In this document: piece by piece, positions 30,980 through 41,608 of the stretch
Position numbering within the stretch: position 1 is the first letter of the stretch
How the letters are laid out: every line of letters begins with the position of its first letter
NCBI GenBank assembly: GCA_933822405.4
Contig: CAKOGP040001958.1
Span: forward strand, 186,001-250,000
Origin: Cylindrotheca closterium
Taxonomy: Eukaryota; Bacillariophyta; Bacillariophyceae; Bacillariales; Bacillariaceae
DNA length: 64,000 nt
Direction: 5' to 3'
The notes under the pieces: model-generated
Told to the model about the DNA's origin: nothing
What the model saw: only the letters and a program-made list of their open reading frames with translations
The model's database searches: none
Translations under genes and position numbers: made by a program

Positions 30980-31897
30980 ATGCATTTTTTGATTTTCGTG
31001 AACTTCGAGAATGTCTCTCTCTGCAGTGACAGCGTTCATCATCAGACATTATTATTCCACTCGATGATATACCATGCCGCCAAGATTACCAGAAAGTCCT
31101 TGGCAAGTCCAACCGTGATGATTTTGGAACTCAATATTCCAACGTTGACTAAATTCTTGCCAGGACAATGGGTCGACTTCATGGCACCACCTCATGAATG
31201 GATTGGTGGGTTTTCCATTGCCAGTCCACCGTCCGATTTGCCCCAACTTACGTTGGCGATAAAGAACTCCAAGGCAAAGGCGTCCACTTGGGTTCATACC
31301 GAGTCTAAAGTTGGGTCTGATCTGAGAGTTCAAGTAGGAGGGAGTTGTACATTGCAACGAGACGATGAAGAACATGATCACGACAACGAAGATGATGATA
31401 AAACAGTGGTGTTTTGCGCAGGTGGGATTGGCATATCACCCGTCCTTGGGAATTATCGGTACCTCTTGGACCAGCAGAAGAAAAGAAGGTCTGCGTCACC
31501 AGGAAAAGTAGCTGCAAAACCAACAATGTTCTTATATTCTGTATCGACACAGGACGAACTAGTATTTTGGGAGGAGTTAGTCCAACTGCACAAAGAGCAA
31601 CAGGAGGCCGATCAAGAAAATAGGAGCAGAATGATATTTTCGCTCACACAGAGTGAGTCCTGGGATGATTCGTTTCTCCTCTCCTCTGCTGAAGCTTCAT
31701 CAACCGAAGAGGAGGATATTGAGGAAACTGGGATAGAGCTTCGGCATGGACGGTATCTTCAGGAGTTTTTGGAATTTGCGCCAGAGGATGCAATACATTA
31801 CATATGTGGTCCACCCAAAATGAATGACGATGCCGTTGCCTTTCTGAAAGCGAAAGGGGTACCAGCATCGAATATTAAGTGTGAGAAGTGGTGGTAA
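30980..31897 (+). CDS. OXNAD1-like flavin/NAD(P)H oxidoreductase (ferredoxin-reductase fold)
   Basis: A protein of 305 aa from ATG 30980; an ATG at 31064 (MIYHAAKITRKS) would give 277 aa and fits the family start better. The FAD-binding half shows PGQWVDFMAPP and GGFSIASPP (the R-x-Y-S/T-like isoalloxazine motif with Phe-Ser). The NAD(P) half shows VVFCAGGIGISPVLG and the closing YICGPPKM...VPASNIKCEKWW. Members of the OXNAD1 family are short reductases without iron-sulfur or heme domains. An acidic loop of Asp/Glu/His (near residue 125-137) and a Glu-rich loop (near 235-245) are insertions. It probably moves electrons between NAD(P)H and an unknown acceptor; the N-terminal extension could be a mitochondrial signal. 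Confidence 0.8.
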   Translation: MHFLIFVNFENVSLCSDSVHHQTLLFHSMIYHAAKITRKSLASPTVMILELNIPTLTKFLPGQWVDFMAPPHEWIGGFSIASPPSDLPQLTLAIKNSKAKASTWVHTESKVGSDLRVQVGGSCTLQRDDEEHDHDNEDDDKTVVFCAGGIGISPVLGNYRYLLDQQKKRRSASPGKVAAKPTMFLYSVSTQDELVFWEELVQLHKEQQEADQENRSRMIFSLTQSESWDDSFLLSSAEASSTEEEDIEETGIELRHGRYLQEFLEFAPEDAIHYICGPPKMNDDAVAFLKAKGVPASNIKCEKWW

Positions 31898-32255
31898 GAA
31901 GGATGTCTTCTGTGTGCTCCTTGAGGCTTCATGTAACAATAGACAGAATTGCGCTGATAGAAACATCCATCCATGGCATGTCTCAATACAATCATTTAGT
32001 CTGTGAAGGATCAATACCATGTACAGTCGAGTACAGCATGATTGTATGAGATCAGTGATGATGTCAATGAGTACCGGTATATCGAATATCACTCCGATTA
32101 CTGGCTTTTGAGTCACGAGTTATCAACAATCACGATTAGGTGATGACGAAATATATGCGCATATAAAAGTCTTTTTCTGCAACTCAAAACAAAATAAAAG
32201 CAGGTTGTGACTTTCTTGTAGAGTTTGCATTGAAATCTGCTTGTATGTCAAAACT
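31898..32255. other. Spacer between the OXNAD1-like gene and ATE1
   Basis: No gene is seen. Perfect TACCGGTA at 32072-32079. Confidence 0.5.
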
Positions 32256-34088
32256 ATGGATCCAATAGCTCTTCCCTCGCCAGAGAATGTCATCCGTCCT
32301 TTTGGGTACTCCACGAGTGACTGTGGCTACTGTAAGGGGGAGAGGGCAGCATTGTTGCCGGGTAATGTCTCACCTAATGACTGCTCGAAGTCGTGGGGAA
32401 TGCTGGCCGATGTAATGACAGCTAGCGCCTATGAAGGTTTCATTGCAAAAGGATGGAGAAGATCGGGGATCCATCTGTATAAGCCAAGTAATTTCGAGAG
32501 CTGCTGCCCAACATTAGCCATCAGATTAATAGCTGATCGATTCGCAATGACTAAATCTCAAGCAAAGGTGCTCAAGAAGATGAAGAACCTACTCCAGCCA
32601 CCGCTCCAAAAGGAGAGAAGTCGAAGGACGAAACAAAAGAATGTTTCTTTGGACGAACAGCTGCTGGAATCTTGTGGGGCCTTGTCCGCGCTCTCGGAAT
32701 GCACTCAACAGGCTATCGCCCATTTCCTGAGTAGTACACCACACGCATCCAATGGGAACGGCACATCATCAGAGTGGTCGGTGGCTCTCAAAGTAAGGAA
32801 ACAGTCCAAACAAGAACGAAAGCAAAATATAATTCAAGTTGTATCTAGCATATGTGCTCAGGTGGCTGGAAAACTAGGACTGGAACGTCACAATGTGGTC
32901 CAGACTGTGATTCAGCAACTTATTTTGCCCAAAACGACTGACTTTAGTGGTGGCAAAGTGTCGGTTGTTGGAGCTCGCGCACATCCACCCAGCGGACAAA
33001 TCATCATCACTCTTCAGCTACTCGAAACTCCAAGCATTCCAGCGGATTACTTGGATGTGAGCATGAGGGACGAAAGCGATGATTCGGATGACAAGCTCGG
33101 TGCTTGGTATTACCAAGCTACGCACAAGGCTCTGCTTCCATCACAGCGGGAACTCACGGTCCGAACCATAACAGCCTATGAATCGGCGTTAGACCCCGAA
33201 GCCTTTCGGCTGTACGCTAGATATCAGCACGTTGTCCATAACGATCCAGATCCGTTTTCCAAAGATTCTCCGCCAAAGGAAAAGGGTGGTGATGAACAAG
33301 ACGAAGAGGAAATCGTCATATCGGAACTAGATTGGGGAAATGCTCCGAAATACTTTTTGGATCGTATCGAATCCACACTGAACGCACTCCTACAAGGCCA
33401 AGACCAGGAGCTTCACAATGCAATTTTGTCCAATTTCTACAGCTACTATCAATTTTTGGTGGAAGCTCCGTTCCCCTTTGGTGATGGCAGCGTTCCATTG
33501 CAGGCCCCAGCCTGTGGAAACTATCACCAACACTACCGAATTGGAGAATCCCTGGTGGCAGTGGGAGTGGTGGATATCCTGCCCGATGGATTCTCGTCCG
33601 TGTATCTTTACTATGATCCCGCGTTCTCGCATCGGCTTGTCCCCCTTGGCAAGTACGCCACTTTGAAAGAGATCGAGTATACCCACCGCGAGCTCCAAAA
33701 GCCCTACTATTATTTGGGCTATTACATTGAATCTTGTCAAAAGATGCGATACAAGGGAGAATACAAACCAAGCCAATTGCTTTGTCCAAAGTACTACCAA
33801 TGGAAGGATGTCGAAATTGCATTGCCGAAGCTTCGGGAAACAACGCGGCATGTATGTGCCTTTGGGGACGAGGATGATCAGCAACAGCAGCAAACCATAG
33901 CTCAGAATGACATTCGAAACCATGATTACTATTTGGGTCAAATTCAAATGGACATTGGAGCAGGAATGAACGTGGTGTTTGATATGCTGCAAGAGAGTGG
34001 AAAAGATGTGGTCAAACCAATTTTAGAGGAATTCATGTTGGAAGCTGGTTCTCAGCTACCAACCAAATGTCTCGTCAAGCTTACATAG
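32256..34088 (+). CDS. ATE1: Arginyl-tRNA--protein transferase (ATE1)
   Basis: A single-exon protein of 610 aa. The first ATG is 32256; the frame upstream starts only at a TTG. The N-terminal domain has the conserved cysteine pairs: SDCGYCKGERAA near residue 20 and SNFESCCPTLAIRL near 80. The C-terminal catalytic domain (GNAT-like) has GYYIESCQKMRYKGEYKPS near residue 480, the family signature, plus SSVYLYYDPAF. The enzyme adds arginine from Arg-tRNA to proteins with acidic or oxidised Cys N-termini, feeding the Arg/N-degron degradation pathway in cytosol and nucleus. Length is close to that of animal and plant ATE1. Nothing is broken. Confidence 0.93.
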   Translation: MDPIALPSPENVIRPFGYSTSDCGYCKGERAALLPGNVSPNDCSKSWGMLADVMTASAYEGFIAKGWRRSGIHLYKPSNFESCCPTLAIRLIADRFAMTKSQAKVLKKMKNLLQPPLQKERSRRTKQKNVSLDEQLLESCGALSALSECTQQAIAHFLSSTPHASNGNGTSSEWSVALKVRKQSKQERKQNIIQVVSSICAQVAGKLGLERHNVVQTVIQQLILPKTTDFSGGKVSVVGARAHPPSGQIIITLQLLETPSIPADYLDVSMRDESDDSDDKLGAWYYQATHKALLPSQRELTVRTITAYESALDPEAFRLYARYQHVVHNDPDPFSKDSPPKEKGGDEQDEEEIVISELDWGNAPKYFLDRIESTLNALLQGQDQELHNAILSNFYSYYQFLVEAPFPFGDGSVPLQAPACGNYHQHYRIGESLVAVGVVDILPDGFSSVYLYYDPAFSHRLVPLGKYATLKEIEYTHRELQKPYYYLGYYIESCQKMRYKGEYKPSQLLCPKYYQWKDVEIALPKLRETTRHVCAFGDEDDQQQQQTIAQNDIRNHDYYLGQIQMDIGAGMNVVFDMLQESGKDVVKPILEEFMLEAGSQLPTKCLVKLT

Positions 34089-34339
34089 AAGAAAACTTGA
34101 TGAGCCAGCAGCGGTTAGAGTAGACTAATAATAATAAGCATAATATAAAAGATGTGTTTTGCCAATACAAATGCAAGTTGGATGATTGATTGATTCATTC
34201 GTTTCAAATATACGTAATAGCTTGGCTTAGTTTTATTGTTCCCCATTTCATTGTTATTAACCCTCAGAACACTCAAGCGTTGAGTATTATACATAATATA
34301 TATTGATATATCCATACAGTATTCGAAAACGAAGTTCTT

Positions 34340-35776
34340 TTACACCATTGGTATGTAGATGGAGCTCCCTGCTTCATCCGTGCCGACCGTTTCGACATCG
34401 TCCATCCCCATGCCGGCATAGAGCGAGGCATCGAAATCAATGCTGCTGCCACCTTTGTGATGATTGTTATTGCCCAAGAATGCCGTCGATTCTCCCACCA
34501 GAGCAATGTCGCTGGTAATCCCTCGGATGACAGCATCCCGGAGTCCCGTGATTCCCAACCCATGGCTTCCATCCCCAAAGGGAAACATGAGTTTCGTGGC
34601 CACAATTTCCAATCCAATGAACCCATAGGTCAAAAAGAATACAAACAAAATGGCCAACAAGATATCTTCGGCTACCCCCCGCATCATGAATGGAATGGTA
34701 AAGGTATATAAAAACAAAAAGGTCCGGGCCATTTGAATGAGCGGAAAGGGAATGGGTGTGCTGGCCAAGGCCAACAAGACTTTGTAATTTGCCACGTAAT
34801 TGTTCAACAAGTCAACCAATCGTATTCGTTCAATAAGATGAAGTTTTCCATGAAAGGCAAAGATAGATCCCTTGTACAAATGCAACCTTAGGGCTTGGAC
34901 GTGATTCATGGGATCGTATTTGGGAGTGTTGGGATTCAGAGTGACGTTTCGGGCAAGATAGGTTGCCGTTTCTTGGTCCTATACAGAGACACAAATATGA
35001 TTGAGAAATGTTGAGACAAGTTGTTCGACGACACTACGCATGCCGCCATTCAAGATAATTGAAACTCACCTTTAATGTGTCTACCGTACAATCGATCAAT
35101 GCAATCATTTTGGATGTTGCCTAATGTGGATTGAAAAATGTTTGTATTAGTAAAACGAAAACAGCGACGACGTCAGGTGCGCACGTCTAGTATAGTATAA
35201 TATATATATATATATCGGTAATATATAAAATCCACTTACTTCTTCTCTCCATCGCATTGCATCTTGATCCAAACCCAATGTATACCCCAAACATGTTTGA
35301 TTCAATTCTCGTAAGCTACAAAAGGCTTGCCCGAGCCCATGGCGGGCCTTCATGTACCGATCGTACGACCAACTGACTTTGGAAACCACCAAAAAGGAAA
35401 TGATCAACGTCATCAATCCATGACCACTGGCAGGAAACGAAATGTCCACCAATTCGACAGCCCAAAGAATGGCGCAATTCACCAAACAGAAGGGAAGAAC
35501 CGCGAGCCATACGGTTCCTCGGCAATTGAGAACGGTGGCCAAGATTTGCTAAACGTTATTGAAACAAGTTGAAAGGATCCAAACGTCATAGACAATAAGA
35601 CATATGCGTGCGTGAGTGGATGAATGGATGAATGGATGAATGGATGACTGAATGAATGAATGAATTATATTGGACTATTGTACATCATCAGATCTTGTTG
35701 TTGTTGCTATTGCTGACTTGTTGATTTCCATGTCGCACACGCATATTCACTGACTTACCAATCCTCTAGTCGGCAT
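34340..35776 (-). CDS. Bestrophin-like anion channel
   Basis: Exons (minus): 35776-35759, 35548-35240, 35120-35070, 34978-34340; all are GT-AG and phase 0, giving 338 aa. Exon 1 is only six codons (MPTRGL) and is the least certain; a different upstream start is possible. Four membrane segments are visible. The family signature is the late segment FMMRGVAEDILLAILFVFF followed by GFIGLEIVATKLMFPFGDG, where bestrophins have an F-x-x-E-P-F/G-x-D-like calcium-clasp region. An upstream motif, VVSKVSWSYDRYMKARHG, matches the R-x-x-Y-D-R-W-E/K region. Bestrophins form pentameric chloride/bicarbonate channels; in algae, thylakoid forms feed bicarbonate to the lumen. No plastid presequence is visible, so location is open. 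Confidence 0.8.
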
Positions 35777-36126
35777 GATGATGGTGGTATCTATTTTGTT
35801 TCGGTTTGGTTGCACCTACAGTTTGAGCCAAAACACAAATTCGAAAATACAATACCTACAGTACGACCTCATTGGAAGCAATAAACGAACGCGCCTACCG
35901 GGTCCCCCGAATCCATTTTTTGCACGACTGATTGGCTTCAAACTGACGTAGAACAGACGCAATGATGGTTTCTGCGATTTTCTCGTTCCGTTGACGTCCG
36001 TTGAGTTTAGGAAGGAAAAATCCCAACCGAGAGATGACGCCGGACTATGGAACAAGCTTTGTAACTCTTTGACATCGCCACTACCATTGCTGCTCCCAAG
36101 GGGGGACACACACACATAGAAGCAAC
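35777..36126. other. Divergent promoter region
   Basis: 350 bp between the bestrophin-like and coiled-coil genes, with no motif I can assign. Confidence 0.4.
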
Positions 36127-38281
36127 ATGAAGTACCTGAAACATTATTTTGCACACAAACAACAACAACAACAACAACAACCATCTTATGATCATCACCA
36201 TGATCCAATAATAGAACGACCAAGACGGCGGCTTGCCACATTTCAAACATCCAACACCACCACAAATAGGTCCCGTCGACCAAGTTCGTTCGAAGAAAAC
36301 TTGGCCAAAAGCTGTTTTCAAACCAAAAAGTGAGAGATTGCTGTTGTACTATGATCCAATATGATCATGCTTCCGTTGATCTTTTATGTATTATATATAT
36401 ATAGTTGCTAACCTCAGCTTTCATTGATTATTTTTCGTTGCTTCTTCTTTTTGTAGAATGATTGACGGCTATGGATCGCACCTGGATCACATGAAAAGGA
36501 CACGACGTGACCGCAATGGTGGATACAATGTTTACAAGACTGCATACAACAACAACAACAACAGCAAACAACAACAACAACGACAACAATCCCGACGACG
36601 AGATCGATATGATGTACACACCAAACCCGAAGACGACGACGACGACGACATTCTACTAAATAGTGGGGACACGGATTCGTTGACGAGCTTGACGGATGAT
36701 TTGACCTACCTGCAAAGTGCACGACGGGAAGCCGCGCATCGGATTCGCAACGCCCGGAACAACAACAACAATGATGATGATGATAATGATGAGGCGACGA
36801 CGACGACTGCATCCCTGCTGCTTCATTCCAGCCGGGGCTCTGTCACTGATCCCGTGGACGTGACGACCATAATGGACGATGATTACAATCACGAGGAACG
36901 AACACCACCCACCGTCAGACAAGATAGACGAATAGATCAAACTAGAAATGCGAGTGCTGGAGGTACAAGTTCACGGAATAATACTAGTCGAAGTGGAAGG
37001 TTCAATAGTCAAAATTGGAGAGACAGCATACGGCACCGTCGTTCCTTATTGAATGATGATATTGATATTGATATTGATGATAATGACGATAATGGTGATG
37101 ATGGCGACTATAGGACAACGGCTGAGGATTGGCCAGGTGCCAGAATACCGCTGACAACACCACCACCACCACTGCGGCGGCGGAAACAATCGAAACGACA
37201 AGAATCACAACAGCGACCAGTAGAATCCTCCTCCTCCTCCTCCTCCTCCATTCCAACACGAACCCAAAGGACCATCATGGACCAACTGAATGATTTTGAC
37301 CATGTACTCGGAGAGACTCACAGAGACCCTCCAGAGGCAGAACCACCAACAACATCATCCTCGCCATTGATTCGACATTATCGTTCTCAACATCGTTCAT
37401 CCCATTACGATCACGCGGAAACCGAAACACTGAAACGAGCCTTGAAAGATCAGCGAGAGAAATTTGATCAAGAAAAGGGAGCACTCTACATTGAAATGGA
37501 ACGAATAAAGAGGGATCACGGAAAAGAAGTGGATCGACTGCAATCCGACTTGTGTCATGCACAATTATCACATCAAATGTACTTGAAGAAACTGAATGAA
37601 GTCATTGATTATCATGAAGTTTTGCACGAAAAAGAGACTGTTACCATGAACAAAATTCTCGAGCAAGTCAAGAAAGAGAAACGAGATGAGGTCTCCAAGT
37701 TGACTCGAGAACTGGAGGAAGTCAAATCTGTTTCGAGGTACAATATTGTTGACGACTACGATAAAAATGACGATCCTGATATTCAGGAGTGCATCCAATA
37801 CCTAAGCGACGAATCGGAAGCACAGAAACAGCGAAGGAGTCAATTCCTGGATACCATGGTGGCACTCCAATCGATTGCTTCGAGAATTACTACTAAAAGT
37901 AGTAAGAGTAAGAGTGCTGGCTTTTCCAATCGGGACCTTCAAGACATTGATGGTTTGTTGGACATGCTTCATCATGTCTACAATGTGTCCGAGAATTCAC
38001 ATCAAAAGACATTGTGCATGTCACACATGCTAATCGAAGAATGCTCCCAAGTTTCCAAAACTGCCATGGGCTTTGAAGACATGAAGAGTCGATTGGATTC
38101 CTTGGAAGAGGAGGAAACAGTACTAGCAGCATCGGCGGCGGAAGAAGGAGGAGGAATGGAACATCATCATGATCAGCTCCAACGACACCAAGCAGGAGAG
38201 TTAGTGTGTGGTGGTAGTTTCGATGAACTGACCAAATCCATGGAAATTAGTCTTTACAGGGGGCTTGGATTGATGGGATAA
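36127..38281 (+). CDS. Hypothetical low-complexity and coiled-coil protein (two exons)
   Basis: Exons 36127-36329 and 36457-38281, joined GT-AG in phase, giving 675 aa. If the intron is wrong, ATG 36458 gives 607 aa. The first part is polar and repetitive: a poly-Gln run (CAA repeats, 36158-36181), poly-Asn, poly-Asp and poly-Ser tracts, and Arg-rich stretches. A heptad-like coiled coil rich in Lys/Glu follows at about residues 390-500 (LKDQREKFDQEKGALYIEM), then a mostly helical tail. No catalytic domain is seen. The length of the open frame in codon-biased sequence supports a real gene; a scaffold or cytoskeleton-associated role is only a guess. Confidence 0.65.
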
Positions 38282-38809
38282 ATGCTACAGGATTTACTAT
38301 CATAATATAATATAGAACTACAGTATGTCGTATTCATCTCGTATCAGCTTTTCCATGCGATCAATCAAGCAATCGCAATGTACCAGGGTACCGGGTATAC
38401 AACGAGGAGGCAAGATTTCGGATGAAAAGGACGGACTACTGAAATCACGTGACTAGACTACTCCGATCATAAATATTTGACTACTACGACTAGTTGAACA
38501 GAAAGGTCTTTCCCTCAGACGGCGTTCACGGTTCGTGCCTGGTAAAATCTGATATATTCAGATACCGGTACAAGATTCATTCTTAGTTGTTTTGGCGGCA
38601 AGAGAAGAAGTATATTATAAAACAAATAACACGGGAGGTTTTTACTAACAAATACGAATTAGTCTGTATGTTTTTGCGTTCTGTATTCAGTATCGGCATC
38701 AATTGCCAATCGAATGATAATACTGTAGTGTTTTCTGACATGTGAAAGAAGTCAGCCTCTGCAATCCATGATCTGTCCCCCAACGGTGAAAACATGTATG
38801 TTTTGCAGT
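38282..38809. other. Convergent intergenic region
   Basis: 3' flanks of the coiled-coil and TPR genes; perfect TACCGGTA at 38563-38570. No gene is seen. Confidence 0.5.
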
Positions 38810-39400
38810 TTAGTCTTTGGCTTTCTTGGTCTTCTTTTTTCCAGGGCTTGATGGCGGTGGTGGAGCCTTGATTCCAGCCTTCCTGTTGATATCCCCAATA
38901 ATGTCACCGTTCTTTCCGAAGAAGTACTCTTCAATGGCAGCTGCCTTGATGTATTCTAGTTGAGCCTCAGCATTACGACCAGCCTTTCGGTAGGTATCTC
39001 CTGCAATCTCATGGGACATGGAAGAGTAGATTGAGTCAATAGCTTCATTGATTTCTCGTCCACTGTACAATCCTTTGGCTTGAACGACCAGACGCACACA
39101 GTGATCGGCATTCTTGGTTTCCGTATGGAATTTACCAAAGAGACTGACACGGATTCTCAAGCATCTTCTGTAAGCAACCAAGGATTCAGTGTAAGCCTTT
39201 TGGGCGAACAAAGCTCTGCCGATTTCATAGTATGCCTTTGAAGTCTCATCATGAAATTGTCCCCAAACTGACTCTCGCAACTGAAGAGACTTTCGAAGCT
39301 CGATAAGTGCCGTATCAAAGTCTCCCTTGTTCCAGGAAAGATCCTTTCCAAGATCGTAGTGCTCTTGGGCTTTCTCCAGCTTTTCCACTCTATCTGCCAT
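38810..39400 (-). CDS. TPR-repeat protein (kinesin-light-chain-like repeats)
   Basis: A single-exon protein of 196 aa from ATG 39400. It contains about three tetratricopeptide-like helical pairs: residues ~14-45 (KGDFDTALIELRKSLQLRES), ~55-88 (SKAYYEIGRALFAQKAYTE) and ~125-160 (AGDTYRKAGRNAEAQLEYIK). The tail is proline- and lysine-rich (APPPPSSPGKKKTKKAKD). TPR proteins act as protein-binding adaptors; no partner is evident. No signal or membrane segment. It is divergent from ALG9. Confidence 0.7.
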   Translation of the reverse strand: MADRVEKLEKAQEHYDLGKDLSWNKGDFDTALIELRKSLQLRESVWGQFHDETSKAYYEIGRALFAQKAYTESLVAYRRCLRIRVSLFGKFHTETKNADHCVRLVVQAKGLYSGREINEAIDSIYSSMSHEIAGDTYRKAGRNAEAQLEYIKAAAIEEYFFGKNGDIIGDINRKAGIKAPPPPSSPGKKKTKKAKD

Positions 39401-39838
39401 GATTATCTATGAATTGTATATCAACTGCCTTGCGATAGGTGCCGGAGTGATGATTGCAATCTCGATCTTGATCTTTTTCCACGGCACTGCAGTACTGCAA
39501 GATCTGCAAGTCATCCTCTCGGTCATCCAAGCCCAAGTCATCTGCTTGAAAAATTTGGTGGTAACCCGGCAAGTGCGTACCTTCTACGTAGAGACTTTAC
39601 CAACCCAACGGTGACGTTGCGATGTCGCATGAGACAATTTTCATTCCATACACTTTTTCCACTCCCACTGACGAACATCTGATGCGAAGGAGGATGCGAA
39701 GACTGGCATCATGTCGGATACTGGTAGATCTAATCCATTCATTTTTCACAAAGCTTCTCTTCTCGTCATTCTCCATAAAACACTAATACATCTACTGATC
39801 TTTACTCGCTCAGTGTTGTAAAATCAAATGTCTAGAAT
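39401..39838. promoter_or_regulatory. Divergent promoter region with a minimal upstream ORF before ALG9
   Basis: A four-codon upstream ORF (39828-39842, ATG TCT AGA ATA TGA) ends inside the ALG9 start, with the stop TGA overlapping its ATG as ATGA. If the transcript starts upstream, ribosomes would have to reinitiate or scan past it. No other element is recognised. Confidence 0.4.
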
Positions 39839-41608
39839 ATGAACGAATCAGAATCCAAACCCTTGCAATGGTGGACAACTTATTGGATTCCCTTACACAT
39901 TGGGATTCGGATTTGGTTGGCCAATCGAATGCCAATCATGGATTGCGATGAAGTTTATAATTACTGGGAACCCTTGCATTTTTTGCTTTACGGCAGTGGC
40001 TTTCAGACATGGGAATATGCCAATCAGTTTGCCCTCCGAACCTATTCCTATCTAATGCCCATGCTGGGATTGGCCAAGGTATATCAAGCGTTGATACCGT
40101 ATCTTCCAGCATGGTGTTGGCCATTGCTTTCGGACCAAATGGCGGTGGTTCTCTCGGAGCAGCAGGATCCAACCAACAACAGCAACAAAGTTGCCTTGTT
40201 TTTGCTCTTGCGATCCACGCTTGCAGCATCCATGGCAGTGGCCGAAGTACTATTTTGCCGATCCATTATTACCAGTACTACTACTACTACTACTACCACT
40301 ACTACTGCTCGACCATCCGCTACTACAACCAGTATTGGTGAAACGGTTGGAATTGTCACGAGTGGATTGCTCTTGACGTCGGCCGGCATGTCTCATGCGA
40401 GTGGTGCGCTATTGCCGAGTTCTACCTTGACATTTCTATGGTTGTTGGGGGCAACTGCCTTCTTGCAACAGCAGCACCTTTTCTTTGTCACGGTTGCCGT
40501 CCTGGCGACTTTGGCCATTGGATGGCCCTTTGGCGTACTAATGTTTGTCCCGATTGGAGTTGCCATTCTAGTCCGAGAACGAAACAATTTGACCAAGTTT
40601 ATCAGCAAGATTGTGCTCATTACAGCGGTCATTCAAGCCACCGTCATGCTGATTGACTACCAACAGTACCAAAAGCTGGTCTCCCCCGTTTGGAACATTC
40701 TCATCTACAACACCAAGGCGGGAGGTGACGAGCTGTACGGTGTCGAACCATGGACCTACTATATCAAGAATCTACTCCTCAATTTCAACTATGTCCTGAT
40801 AGGTGTCACGGGTGTTCTACCACTCTTTGTCTTGAAGCAAGACCGAAGGATGCAACAGTTGTTGATTTTGCTACTGCCCATGTATGCTTGGTTGCTGGTA
40901 GTCGCACCTCGACCACACAAGGAAGAACGATTCTTGTTTCCCATCTATCCTTGCATTTGTCTTGGAGCGGCAATGTCCACTGTCACTATTGTGGATGGAT
41001 TGCTATCTTGGTGGCATTCTTCTCCTCAACAAGCATCACTAAAACGACGAAGAACACGCTTGTTGTGGATTCAATTGCTATTGTGGACTCCGTCAGCCAT
41101 CTTGTCGCTGAGTCGTGCCACCGCCTTGGCCAAGTACTACACGGCGCCGCTCACGGTCTATTCCAAGTTGCAGAGTGATCCCGACATTGTCGATGCATTG
41201 GTCTGTACCTGTGGCGAATGGTATCGATTCCCTTCCAGCTTCTACCTGCCGTCCACCATTGATTCGTTCGGATTTGTCCAATCGTCGTTTGAAGGACAAC
41301 TTCCTCAATTTTTCACAGTAGATGGAAGTGGTCCGAGATCACCAAATCAGTTCAATGACAAGAATCTGCCGGAATATGGTTCGTACGTGTCGTTGGACGA
41401 CTGTGACTACCTCATTGATTTGTGGACATCGGACTGCCGTGAGAATGATTTCATCTGGAAACCCATTGCCCAAGATTCCTTTTTGGATGCCGAGCGCACC
41501 AGTACTCTACACCGAACCTTGTACTTGCCCTTTCTGCACGAACAGGCAGAGACCCAAGGTGGCGTGGCATATGTCGACTATGTCTTATACAAGCGAGTGG
41601 AAGAATGA
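39839..41608 (+). CDS. ALG9: ALG9-type alpha-1,2-mannosyltransferase (GT22)
   Basis: A single-exon multi-pass protein of 589 aa. It carries the GT22 signature near the N-terminus, DCDEVYNYWEPLHFLLYG then GFQTWEYANQFALRTYSYL, and the later PRPHKEERFLFPIYPCICLG near residue 365. The spacing and the first motif match ALG9, which adds the seventh and ninth mannoses to the dolichol-linked N-glycan precursor in the ER lumen, rather than the GPI enzymes PIG-B or SMP3. A (ACT)n-encoded threonine run (TSTTTTTTTTTT) near residue 150 is an insertion in a loop. Membership in GT22 is firm; the ALG9 subtype is an inference from motifs. Confidence 0.88.
   Translation: MNESESKPLQWWTTYWIPLHIGIRIWLANRMPIMDCDEVYNYWEPLHFLLYGSGFQTWEYANQFALRTYSYLMPMLGLAKVYQALIPYLPAWCWPLLSDQMAVVLSEQQDPTNNSNKVALFLLLRSTLAASMAVAEVLFCRSIITSTTTTTTTTTTARPSATTTSIGETVGIVTSGLLLTSAGMSHASGALLPSSTLTFLWLLGATAFLQQQHLFFVTVAVLATLAIGWPFGVLMFVPIGVAILVRERNNLTKFISKIVLITAVIQATVMLIDYQQYQKLVSPVWNILIYNTKAGGDELYGVEPWTYYIKNLLLNFNYVLIGVTGVLPLFVLKQDRRMQQLLILLLPMYAWLLVVAPRPHKEERFLFPIYPCICLGAAMSTVTIVDGLLSWWHSSPQQASLKRRRTRLLWIQLLLWTPSAILSLSRATALAKYYTAPLTVYSKLQSDPDIVDALVCTCGEWYRFPSSFYLPSTIDSFGFVQSSFEGQLPQFFTVDGSGPRSPNQFNDKNLPEYGSYVSLDDCDYLIDLWTSDCRENDFIWKPIAQDSFLDAERTSTLHRTLYLPFLHEQAETQGGVAYVDYVLYKRVEE

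Noticed and set aside
36414..36940. Minus-strand frames rich in Val, Cys and Ile
   Set aside because: Shadows of the CAA/GAC/AAT repeats of the coiled-coil gene.
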